This document shows positions 1 to 6,256 of a DNA stretch of 16,141 bases, piece after piece. This DNA is from an uncultured Muribaculaceae bacterium (GTDB taxonomy: Bacteria > Bacteroidota > Bacteroidia > Bacteroidales > Muribaculaceae). Both the position numbers and the translations under genes were made by a program. Numbering within the stretch: the stretch's first letter is position 1; each line of letters opens with the position of its first letter. The stretch spans positions 1-16,141 of the forward strand of contig CAJTUG010000028.1 in the NCBI GenBank assembly GCA_910579605.1, in the 5' to 3' direction. The notes under the pieces are model-generated. The model was given only the letters and a program-made list of their open reading frames with translations. It did not search any database and was not told where the DNA came from.

Positions 1-941
1 TAGAATTTTCCGGCAAATATCCCGACAATCTTCTTGAAGAAATCAACAACTACTCCATTACTGCCGGCGTTATAGCCCGGACTCTGGATTTCGACATTAT
101 CCACAGCCATGATTGGCTCACATATCCAGCCGGAATACATGCCAAACAAGTTACCGGCAAACCGTTGGTGGTACACGTGCATGCCACAGAGTACGATCGC
201 TCGCGAGGCAAACCCAACCCGACAGTCTACGGTATAGAACGCGACGGCATGACTCACGCCGACCACATCATAACCGTGAGCAACCTCACCCGCCAGACCG
301 TAATAGACCATTACGGCATAGACCCGTCTAAGGTTACTACCGTGCACAATGCTGTGGTGCCTCTGAGCCAAGATCTTCTTGATATCGAGATGCCTCGTTC
401 CACCAAAGAGAAAGTAGTTACTTTCTTGGGACGTATAACCATGCAGAAAGGGCCTGAATACTTTGTCGAGGCTGCGGCCAAGGTTCTTCGCAATTGCAAG
501 AACGTGCGTTTTGTCATGGCAGGCAGCGGCGACATGATGGATAAAATGATACAATTGGCGGCAGAACGCGGCATTGCTGATCGTTTCCATTTCCCCGGCT
601 TCCAAAAAGGACGTCAGGTATACGAAATGCTCAAAGCCAGCGATGTTTATATCATGCCTTCGGTATCTGAACCATTTGGCATTTCGCCTCTTGAGGCCAT
701 GCAGATGGGTGTGCCATCAATAATATCCAAACAGAGCGGCTGCGCCGAGATCCTCGACAATGTTATAAAAACCGACTATTGGGACATCGACGCCATGGCC
801 GACGCCATACATGCAATAATTTCATATCCGGCACTCTACCGCCAGCTCCGCGAAGACGGTCTGGCCGAGGTGGCTCAGATAACATGGGACAAAGCCGGCC
901 GGAAAGTTATCGATATTTACAACAAAGTGCTCGGCAGATGA
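1..941 (+). CDS. GT4-family glycosyltransferase, probable glycogen/alpha-glucan synthase (5' partial)
   Basis: The reading frame is open from the left edge (first whole codon at 3) and stops with TGA at 939-941, so the N-terminal part is missing. The visible 312 residues contain the end of an N-terminal GT-B lobe (HDWLTYPAG, then VVHVHATEYDR) and the whole C-terminal lobe: FLGRITMQKGPEYF, then the retaining-GT signature EPFGISPLEAMQMGVP, with the E-x7-E pair that contacts the nucleotide-sugar donor. This is a cytoplasmic GT4 enzyme that transfers a sugar from a nucleotide donor. In Bacteroidetes, GT4 enzymes lying beside a GH57 amylase and a glycogen-debranching enzyme are usually annotated as glycogen synthase-like. 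Substrate here is inferred from the GH57 gene 21 bp downstream; any debranching gene would lie outside the window. The internal ATG at 165 is not the real start, because homology to the family continues upstream of it. A mannosyl- or other hexosyl-transferase remains possible. Confidence 0.9.
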   Translation, partial: EFSGKYPDNLLEEINNYSITAGVIARTLDFDIIHSHDWLTYPAGIHAKQVTGKPLVVHVHATEYDRSRGKPNPTVYGIERDGMTHADHIITVSNLTRQTVIDHYGIDPSKVTTVHNAVVPLSQDLLDIEMPRSTKEKVVTFLGRITMQKGPEYFVEAAAKVLRNCKNVRFVMAGSGDMMDKMIQLAAERGIADRFHFPGFQKGRQVYEMLKASDVYIMPSVSEPFGISPLEAMQMGVPSIISKQSGCAEILDNVIKTDYWDIDAMADAIHAIISYPALYRQLREDGLAEVAQITWDKAGRKVIDIYNKVLGR

Positions 942-962
942 GCACACCAAACATGAAACAAA

Positions 963-2423
963 ATGAAAGCAATCTGTTTTAATTTCGAAATACACCAGCC
1001 GTTCCGTCTCAAACGTTACCGTTTCTTCGACATCGGCAAAGACCACTATTATTTTGACGATTTCCTCAACGACGATATCGTAACCCGCATTGCACATAAT
1101 TCCTATATCCCGGCAGCCGAAACGCTCCTCAAGATGATAAAGGACAGCAACGGCGCTTTCCGCTGTTCTATTGCCATGAGCGGCACAGCTTTTGAACAAT
1201 TTGAGCTCTATGTTCCTGAATTCATAGATTTGCTGAAAAAGCTTGCCGACACCGGTGCTGTAGAATTCGTGGCTCAGCCATATGCCTACTCATTGGCCTC
1301 GCTCACCGACCCCGAGGAATTTGCCTCTCAAATAGGCGCTACTTGCGGATTGCTGAAAGCACGTTTCGGCATAGAGCCAAAGATTGTGCGAAACACGGAG
1401 CTTATCTATTTCGATGATCTTGCACCCCAGTTGGTAGCTATGGGCTTCAAAGGTGTGCTCACAGAAGGAGCAAAACACATTCTTGGCTGGAAATCGCCCA
1501 ACTATGTATACAAAGCGATTTCTGCGCCCGACCTCAAGATCCTCCTGCGCAATTCCAAGCTCAGCGACGATATAGCCTTCAGGTTTACAGACTACTCCTG
1601 GAACGAGTTCCCTCTCACCGCCGACAAATACATGGATTGGATTGCGTCCACTCCGGTAGAGGAGCAAATCGTGAATATCTACCTCAATCTTGAAACATTC
1701 GGAGATCTCCAGCCTGCCACTTCCGGCATTTTCCAATTCTTGGAAGCACTCCCGCGCTTTGCGGCAGAAAAGGGTGTGGAATTCGTAACACCGTCTGAAG
1801 CTATTGCTAAAATCAAACCTGTAGACATACTCTCGGTGGTACATCCCATTTCAAGCGCAGACGAGGCCCGCGACACCTCCGCATGGCTTGGCAACCGCCT
1901 ACAAAACGAGGCATTCTCAAAACTATATTCCGCGGCAGAACGTGTTCAGAAATGCGATAACCGCCGTCTTAAAAAAGATTGGGAGTATCTTCAGACATGC
2001 GACCATTTCTTCTATATGAGTACCAAGCGCAAAGCCGACGGAGCCATGCACAGCATGTTCAGCCCGTATGAAACTCCATTCCAAGCGTTCACCAACTACA
2101 TGAATGTGCTTGCGGATTTTCTGATGCGCGTGGAAGAAGAATTCCCATCTCAAGTTGACAACGAAGAACTCAACTCGCTTCTCACTACTATTGCCAATCA
2201 AGGGATAGAAATAGAAGAACTCCAAAAAGAGCTTGCTTCAATGCGCAACAACGTAGAGCAGTATAACATAGAGCACCGTCTCCGCGAAAAAGACGCAAAA
2301 GAAGCCGCTTCACAAGAAGCGCCCAAAGCAAAAAAAGCAGCAGCTCCTAAGGCAAGAAAAAACGCTAAAACAGCGGAAGAAAAGCCCAAAAAAGCAACTG
2401 CAAAGAAAAAAGCAGATAAATAA
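963..2423 (+). CDS. GH57 alpha-amylase / glucanotransferase-like glycoside hydrolase with lysine-rich tail
   Basis: A 486-residue protein that begins with the GH57 hallmark HQP at residues 11-13. The probable catalytic nucleophile is E146, in the block RNTELIY typical of GH57 amylases. Candidate acid/base is D210 in FRFTDYSW, and E244 lies in the LETFG motif. There is no signal peptide, so it should act in the cytoplasm on glycogen-like alpha-1,4-glucan. It starts 21 bp after the upstream glycosyltransferase stop and is almost certainly co-transcribed with it. The catalytic part ends near residue 390. It is followed by a predicted coiled coil (about 400-436, rich in E/L/I with heptad character) and a 50-residue Lys/Ala/Pro-rich tail (437-486) resembling histone-H1-like or ribosome-binding tails. 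The tail is not part of the GH57 fold and its role is unknown. Exact specificity (amylase versus 4-alpha-glucanotransferase) cannot be told from sequence alone. Confidence 0.92.
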   Translation: MKAICFNFEIHQPFRLKRYRFFDIGKDHYYFDDFLNDDIVTRIAHNSYIPAAETLLKMIKDSNGAFRCSIAMSGTAFEQFELYVPEFIDLLKKLADTGAVEFVAQPYAYSLASLTDPEEFASQIGATCGLLKARFGIEPKIVRNTELIYFDDLAPQLVAMGFKGVLTEGAKHILGWKSPNYVYKAISAPDLKILLRNSKLSDDIAFRFTDYSWNEFPLTADKYMDWIASTPVEEQIVNIYLNLETFGDLQPATSGIFQFLEALPRFAAEKGVEFVTPSEAIAKIKPVDILSVVHPISSADEARDTSAWLGNRLQNEAFSKLYSAAERVQKCDNRRLKKDWEYLQTCDHFFYMSTKRKADGAMHSMFSPYETPFQAFTNYMNVLADFLMRVEEEFPSQVDNEELNSLLTTIANQGIEIEELQKELASMRNNVEQYNIEHRLREKDAKEAASQEAPKAKKAAAPKARKNAKTAEEKPKKATAKKKADK

Positions 2424-2440
2424 CAAGACCAAACTTGAAT

Positions 2441-2477
2441 GGAGGATAAGCTCTCTCCGGGCTTATCCTCCTGTTTT
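2441..2477 (+). terminator. Rho-independent terminator after GH57 gene
   Basis: A perfect 11-bp inverted repeat (GGAGGATAAGC at 2441-2451, GCTTATCCTCC at 2461-2471) with a 9-base loop is followed by TGTTTT. It lies 17 bp after the GH57 stop and 11 bp before the next ATG, so it ends the glucan operon. The kinase gene downstream depends either on readthrough or on a promoter I cannot see. Confidence 0.9.
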
Positions 2478-2488
2478 ATAACATCATT

Positions 2489-3130
2489 ATGAACGATTCT
2501 GCACTCCCCGACAAATTCGTCGTTACCATTGGCCGCTCATTCGGCAGCGGAGGCCGGGCTTTGGGCCGTATCATAGCCCAAAAACTCGGAATAGGTTTCT
2601 ACGACAAAGAACTTTTGATAAAAGCGGCAGAAAAAGCCGGTCTGAATCCGGATTTTTTTGTGGAAAACGACGAGAAGATGCCCAAACTCCTCGGAGGAGT
2701 TATACCCTACTCCATGGGGTTCTATCCTATGTCGTGGTTTGGCGGCAATTCCACAGCCTCCGACAATATTTACCAAGCCCAATCGGATTTTATCCGCGAA
2801 CTTGCCAAAACAGAACCTTGTGTCATTGTCGGCCGTTCGGCCGACTATATATTGCGCGATATACCCACTGCGGTTCATATTTTTGTCCATGCGCCTATGG
2901 AGTCGTGTATAGACCGTATAGTTGAACGTTGCGAGGCGACGACCAGAGCACAAGCCAGACAGATTGCAGAACGCACCAACAAGCTACGTGCCAATTTTTA
3001 TAATTTCTATACCGACAAACGCTGGGGCCATGCCACAAGCTACGACCTTTGTCTGGATTCGTCGCTCTTACCGATGGACGAACTGGCCGACCTTGTTATA
3101 GAGTACCTCCATCATCGCTTAAAGAAATAG
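2489..3130 (+). CDS. Cytidylate kinase-like P-loop protein
   Basis: A 213-residue protein with a glycine-rich nucleotide-binding loop near the N-terminus (GRSFGSGGRALG, residues 15-26), the form seen in the cytidylate kinase-like family (Pfam Cytidylate_kin2) rather than in canonical Cmk. Other family-like blocks are FYDKELL after the P-loop, a central CVIVGRSADYIL segment, and a basic helical stretch with several arginines (ERCEATTRAQARQIAERTNK) fitting a lid/phosphate-binding region. No signal peptide or membrane segment. By family it should phosphorylate a nucleoside monophosphate or similar small molecule with ATP, but the substrate of this subfamily is not established. Codon 1 at 2489 is the first ATG after the terminator. 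Its stop is only 7 bp from the stop of the convergent channel gene. Not a canonical cmk; cmk activity should not be assumed. Confidence 0.85.
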   Translation: MNDSALPDKFVVTIGRSFGSGGRALGRIIAQKLGIGFYDKELLIKAAEKAGLNPDFFVENDEKMPKLLGGVIPYSMGFYPMSWFGGNSTASDNIYQAQSDFIRELAKTEPCVIVGRSADYILRDIPTAVHIFVHAPMESCIDRIVERCEATTRAQARQIAERTNKLRANFYNFYTDKRWGHATSYDLCLDSSLLPMDELADLVIEYLHHRLKK

Positions 3131-3137
3131 TAATATC

Positions 3138-4430
3138 TCAGGCATTGTTTTTCGGGGCTTCTGAAGCCATTTGTACAGTTACGTCGGCACTTGTATTCAG
3201 AGCTAATCCGAAATCGGCCACAGCGGCAGCCAGATGCTCTAAAACGGCGCTTTGTATAGATTCGAACTTATCCCAGTCTGTAGTATTTGTAAAACAGTAT
3301 ACCTGGAGACGGTAACCAGACAAATCAGGCTTCTGAGTATTTACAAGAATCTGTTGGTCGTGGGTTATGTTGGGATTGTTATAAACATATAGTGCTGTAT
3401 ATGCACGGAACAAACCGAGGTTTGTTTCTATAGAGCCGTTGAGGGCTACCATACCGCCATCGTTTTGCTCGGTGGCGTTATTCTTACGCAAATTAGCCAC
3501 GAAATCCTTTAGCAACGGGCGTTTTGCCACAATGGCATCAACCTGGTCTGAAGTTATGGCGCTAATGGTGGAAATGTCTATTATCAATTCCTGCATGATG
3601 CGCCGTGCGCCCGACTGTACCATTCCCCTATAGTTTTGGAAAGATCCGGAAATGAGAGTATATGGAGGGATGGTTACTATTGTGTTATCGAAATTCTGCA
3701 CCTTAACGGTAGATAAAGTCATATCCAAAACGATACCGTTTGCGGGAGTTGAGGGAACGACAATCCAGTCGCCAACATGTATCATATCGTTCTGCGACAT
3801 CTGTATGCCAGCCACAAAACCGAGAATACTGTCTTTGAAAACCAACATCAGAGCCGAAGCAAATACACCCAAGCCTGCGAGCAGTGTAGCAGGAGATTTA
3901 TCCACCAACATCGACACTGCAATGATAACTATAATTATCCACAAAATCCCTTTGGCGATGTTTAAAACGCCTTTAATCGGAAGCCCTCTTGTATTCTGAC
4001 GTTTATTATATTGGGAGAACACAAAATTCATCACAGAGGAGCAGCCTATGGCGAAAGCTACAAGAGCATACAATCCTGCAAGCCGCATTAAAATAGTGTA
4101 GAGATGGTGGTTATTGTCAAACGCGAAAGGCAGCAACGACAAAATCACCAAAGGTGGGATGATGCTGCAGCACTTGCTTATTAAATGGGATTGAAGCAAA
4201 TCTTTTGTAGAAGCACCCTTTTTCATCTCCACGATACGGCGCAACAAAGCTACTATCGCTTTTTTAACAATCCATCCGAGAGCGAAGCCCACTACTACTA
4301 TTATGCACAAATAAATGGCTTGTTCCAGAGCACCGTGATGTTCAAGGCCAAAAATGTCTAAAAATTTGTCTATCACGCCTAAAAGCCACGACGCGATGGT
4401 ATGAGAGGGGATAATAGTGGAATGATCCAT
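3138..4430 (-). CDS. MscS-family mechanosensitive ion channel (YbdG-like)
   Basis: A 430-residue inner-membrane protein. Hydrophobic segments lie at about 37-62, 90-104, 115-138 and 155-177, followed by the pore-lining helix at about 181-208 (SPATLLAGLGVFASALMLVF). The junction KDSILGFVAGIQM, then NDMIHVGDWIVVP (about 215-226), is the diagnostic start of the MscS beta domain, and VTIPPYTLISGSFQNY follows. The remaining about 160 residues form a cytoplasmic domain longer than that of small MscS, which resembles the YbdG/miniconductance branch. Expected role: release of solutes on hypo-osmotic shock. The start at 4430 is the first ATG in frame ahead of the hydrophobic region. The gene converges with the kinase-like gene (7 bp between stops) and has a 376-bp non-coding region upstream. 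Ion selectivity and tension threshold cannot be read from the sequence. Confidence 0.9.
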   Translation of the reverse strand: MDHSTIIPSHTIASWLLGVIDKFLDIFGLEHHGALEQAIYLCIIVVVGFALGWIVKKAIVALLRRIVEMKKGASTKDLLQSHLISKCCSIIPPLVILSLLPFAFDNNHHLYTILMRLAGLYALVAFAIGCSSVMNFVFSQYNKRQNTRGLPIKGVLNIAKGILWIIIVIIAVSMLVDKSPATLLAGLGVFASALMLVFKDSILGFVAGIQMSQNDMIHVGDWIVVPSTPANGIVLDMTLSTVKVQNFDNTIVTIPPYTLISGSFQNYRGMVQSGARRIMQELIIDISTISAITSDQVDAIVAKRPLLKDFVANLRKNNATEQNDGGMVALNGSIETNLGLFRAYTALYVYNNPNITHDQQILVNTQKPDLSGYRLQVYCFTNTTDWDKFESIQSAVLEHLAAAVADFGLALNTSADVTVQMASEAPKNNA

Positions 4431-4463
4431 AGTTTTTTCTTTGTTCTTGTGATGAAACTTATT

Positions 4464-4480
4464 ATTTCAACATTTGAAAT
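4464..4480. repeat. Perfect inverted repeat ahead of the MscS gene
   Basis: ATTTCAA / TTGAAAT, 7-bp arms with a 3-base spacer, centred about 42 bp upstream of the channel start codon. The symmetry fits a dimeric operator or a small AU-rich mRNA hairpin in the leader. In such AT-rich sequence it could be chance. Confidence 0.4.
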
Positions 4481-4521
4481 GAGAAAAAGGCTTAATTTTT
4501 ATTTTTTTTAACGTTTGTTTT

Positions 4522-4553
4522 ATTGCTTCATATAGAAAAAAATTATAATTTTG
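4522..4553 (+). promoter_or_regulatory. Bacteroidetes-type promoter candidate inside the intergenic region
   Basis: ATTG (4522-4525; one mismatch to the -33 TTTG), 20 bases, then TAATTTTG (4546-4553), a full match to the Bacteroidetes -7 element TAnnTTTG. It points into the hairpin-rich segment, away from the channel gene and antisense to the downstream TRIC gene. No annotated gene on the plus strand needs it, which is the main argument that something small is transcribed here. Confidence 0.5.
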
Positions 4554-4556
4554 CTG

Positions 4557-4715
4557 ATGAAAAAAGTGACCAAAGTTAAGTATAGCTCATCGTTGTACCT
4601 TATTGAAACAGAGCACTTTCTCTACCTCCTTAGCTTAAGTCACGCGCCAGGGAATCAATCTTGGCACGCGGATTTTCATGTCCGCACTATGGAGAAGAAC
4701 ATGGACATTAAATAG
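4557..4715 (+). CDS. Candidate 52-aa small ORF (uncertain; may be part of an RNA gene)
   Basis: An open frame starts with ATG only 3 bases after the -7-like box at 4546-4553, and stops with TAG at 4713-4715. The peptide begins MKKVTKVKYSSSLYLIETE, continues with a hydrophobic FLYLLSLS patch near residues 21-28, and has an ordinary polar C-terminal half with one Trp (residue 36). I recognise no family. If translated, the mRNA would be leaderless or nearly so, since the expected transcription start is at about 4556-4560. Against coding: the same bases fold into several hairpins, codon choice is not distinctive, and a 52-codon frame by chance is common. I offer it as an alternative to the RNA interpretation, not as a secure gene. 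Confidence 0.22.
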   Translation: MKKVTKVKYSSSLYLIETEHFLYLLSLSHAPGNQSWHADFHVRTMEKNMDIK

Positions 4716-4739
4716 TTGTTTTATAGATAATTGTGTATT

Positions 4740-4773
4740 AGAAACGGGGCGTCGAGATGACAGCTCCGTTTCT
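4740..4773 (+). terminator. Strong hairpin, possible terminator of the candidate RNA or of the TRIC gene
   Basis: AGAAACGGGGC (4740-4750) pairs with GCTCCGTTTCT (4763-4773) with one G-T wobble, and GTC/GAC inside extends the stem around a GAGAT loop. Neither side has a good T-run: the plus strand continues GCCATTTTA and the minus strand AATACAC. It could end plus-strand transcription or protect the 3' end of the minus-strand TRIC transcript, whose stop is at 4807. Confidence 0.4.
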
Positions 4774-4806
4774 GCCATTTTATGGTATCGTCACTGTAGG
4801 CAAAAT

Positions 4807-5442
4807 TTAATCTTCGGGCAAGTCTTTAGGGTCAACATGAAGGATTGGAAGCGACCAATGATAGTGTACTGCGGCAATCCTAAGGCTTATTACAGTAACG
4901 CCACAGCATATTTGCGCAGCCAATGGGGAAAAACCGACAAGAGCCACAAGCCAATATATAATACCTCCGGCCAGACAAGCCGTGGCATAAATGTCTTTAC
5001 GGAAAAAAAGAGGTTCCTCGTTTATAAGTATGTCGCGTGTTACACCTCCAAAGGAACCTGTAATTATCCCCATTGTTATGGCTACCCACACCGGGAAACC
5101 CGCTGCAAAGCTTTTTTCTATACCTACAACTACAAATAGGGCTAAACCGATAGCGTCGAACAGGAATAATGTTCGCATACCTCTTATTAAGGCTTTGCGG
5201 AAAATAATTACCGTGACAAGAGATAGGAAAGTAACTGCGAGATACATCCACGATTGCATCCAAAATACCGGTATGCCCAAAAGTATATCTCGCACGGTGC
5301 CACCACCAATAGCGGTTACCAGACCTACTACATATGCACCGAACCAATCGAAGCTTTTAGCCGCCGCAAGCCTTATACCCGAGATAGCAAAGGCGATAGT
5401 TCCTATTACCTCTATAATAATGATGAAAAGCGTTTCTTCCAT
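4807..5442 (-). CDS. TRIC / UPF0126 (YadS-like) membrane protein
   Basis: A 211-residue polytopic protein with about seven hydrophobic segments and two internally homologous halves. Each half carries the family's glycine-rich signature: GGGTVRDILLG at 46-56 and GGVTRDIL at 132-139. This is the UPF0126 family, the prokaryotic relatives of trimeric intracellular cation (TRIC) channels. The bacterial members studied form trimeric potassium-type channels; the physiological role in Bacteroidetes is not known. The acidic C-terminal tail (DPKDLPED) is soluble. The start at 5442 gives the first transmembrane segment immediately. It lies 83 bp downstream of nth on the same strand and may be co-transcribed with it; no clear promoter or terminator was seen between them. 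Confidence 0.9.
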   Translation of the reverse strand: MEETLFIIIIEVIGTIAFAISGIRLAAAKSFDWFGAYVVGLVTAIGGGTVRDILLGIPVFWMQSWMYLAVTFLSLVTVIIFRKALIRGMRTLFLFDAIGLALFVVVGIEKSFAAGFPVWVAITMGIITGSFGGVTRDILINEEPLFFRKDIYATACLAGGIIYWLVALVGFSPLAAQICCGVTVISLRIAAVHYHWSLPILHVDPKDLPED

Positions 5443-5525
5443 TTTTCAGTTCAGTTGAGCAGGTCTCAAAATATTACACATTATAAATCTAAGCAATGCG
5501 CGCGGCACTTTGTCTTTACAACACC

Positions 5526-6167
5526 TTATTTTATGGTCTTAGCTTTGTATCGGCAAATATCTGCAAGGAAACAGTCGTCACATCCGGGTTTACGCGCTTT
5601 ACAAACATATCTCCCGTGGAGAATAAGCCAATGATGGGCCATCGGTATTAGTTCTTGGGGTATATTGGCCGTGAGTTTTTTTTCTGTTTCCAGAGGTGTT
5701 CGGCTTCCGGTGGTAAGCCCTATTCTTTCGGCAACCCTAAAAACGTGGGTGTCTACGGCCATTGCAGGCTTATCGTATACAACAGAAAGGATAACATTTG
5801 CCGTTTTGCGGCCTACGCCGGGTATGGAGATTAATGATTCAAGGTCTGAAGGGACTTCGCCGTTAAAATCGCCTACAAGTTTCTGAGCCATTCCTTTTAG
5901 CGATTTCGCTTTATTGTTTGGATAAGAGCAAGATTTTATGAATCCGAAGATATCTTCGACGGTTGCTTCTGCCATTGCCTGTGGTGTCGGGAACGCATTA
6001 AACAGCGGCGGAGTTATCATATTTACCCTTTTATCGGTACATTGCGCCGAAAGTATCACAGCCACCAGAAGCTGGAACGGATTCTTGTAGTGCAGTTCTG
6101 TTTTTGGCTGAGGCATTTCTTGGCCAAAACGTTCCAGCACTGTTCGGTATCTTTCTTTTATTGTCAT
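5526..6167 (-). CDS. nth: Endonuclease III (DNA glycosylase/AP lyase)
   Basis: A 213-residue protein of the usual Nth length. The helix-hairpin-helix LISIPGVGRKTANVIL carries the catalytic lysine (K121), and the aspartate of VDTH (D139) matches the second catalytic residue. A C-terminal 4Fe-4S cluster loop has the exact endonuclease III spacing C189-x6-C196-x2-C199-x5-C205. It removes oxidised pyrimidines from DNA and nicks the abasic site in base excision repair. The ATG at 6167 comes directly after the pheS terminator, with only 5 bases between the T-run end and the start codon, so expression must come from readthrough or from a promoter buried upstream of the hairpin. The TRIC-type gene follows. 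Identification is secure from the motif set. Confidence 0.97.
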   Translation of the reverse strand: MTIKERYRTVLERFGQEMPQPKTELHYKNPFQLLVAVILSAQCTDKRVNMITPPLFNAFPTPQAMAEATVEDIFGFIKSCSYPNNKAKSLKGMAQKLVGDFNGEVPSDLESLISIPGVGRKTANVILSVVYDKPAMAVDTHVFRVAERIGLTTGSRTPLETEKKLTANIPQELIPMAHHWLILHGRYVCKARKPGCDDCFLADICRYKAKTIK

Positions 6168-6172
6168 GCTCT

Positions 6173-6217
6173 ATAAAAAGGCAGACACCGGCCTTGGCTT
6201 GCAAGACGATGTCTGCC
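6173..6217 (-). terminator. Rho-independent terminator after pheS
   Basis: On the minus strand GGCAGACA (6217-6210) pairs with TGTCTGCC (6187-6180), with further inner pairs (CG/CG, TTG/CAA), and is followed by TTTTTATA. The pheS stop is 40 bp upstream and the nth ATG (6167) lies 5 bases beyond the element. Confidence 0.88.
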
Positions 6218-6256
6218 AATATTTACTGCAATCGGCATAAGCCGTGCAAATCATTG

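Larger units (their letters stand above)
4557..4776 (+). ncRNA. Candidate structured small RNA, about 220 nt
   Basis: Downstream of the promoter-like sequence at 4522-4553 the plus strand contains successive pairings. (a) GTGAC and TTAAG, separated by a 5-base bulge (4566-4580), pair with CTTAAGTCAC (4634-4643). (b) CGCGCCA (4643-4649) pairs with TGG-CA-CGCG (4662-4670), with a 2-base bulge and a 12-base loop, followed by GATTTT. (c) ATGTCC (4678-4683) pairs with GGACAT (4703-4708). (d) AGAAACGGGGC pairs with GCTCCGTTTCT (4740-4773), the strongest stem, near the end. Elements (a) and (b) compete for a single base at 4643. I do not recognise an Rfam family; a 6S-like or Bacteroidales-specific RNA is conceivable. 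Structure was judged by eye, without energy or covariation support. Confidence 0.3.
4431..4806. other. 376-bp intergenic region with no confident gene
   Basis: Between the start of the MscS-type gene and the end of the TRIC-type gene (both on the minus strand). The half nearest the channel gene (4431-4556) is very AT-rich and contains a perfect inverted repeat, ATTTCAA-CAT-TTGAAAT, at 4464-4480. The other half is of average composition and has a plus-strand promoter-like sequence, a 52-codon open frame and several hairpins, listed separately. On the minus strand a -7-like TAACTTTG (4578-4571) could serve the channel gene, but it has no -33 partner. No tRNA, known riboswitch or transposon remnant was recognised. 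Confidence 0.8.

Noticed and set aside
1290..1844. 184-codon minus-strand open frame inside the GH57 gene
   Set aside because: Antisense to conserved GH57 catalytic blocks; no recognisable protein features.
4643..4676. CGCGCCA / TGG-CA-CGCG hairpin followed by GATTTT as a terminator
   Set aside because: The T-run is only four bases and the stem has a 2-base bulge; I treat it as part of the candidate RNA structure, not as a terminator call.
4557..4776. Assignment of the intergenic segment as 6S RNA, tmRNA, SRP RNA or RNase P RNA
   Set aside because: No signature sequences of tmRNA, SRP RNA or RNase P RNA are visible. A 6S-like long rod with a central bubble could not be drawn convincingly by eye.
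4678..5139. 153-codon plus-strand open frame running into the TRIC gene
   Set aside because: Most of it is antisense to the TRIC-family coding region with both GG-x-TRD signatures; composition is shadow-like (many Tyr, Cys, Arg).
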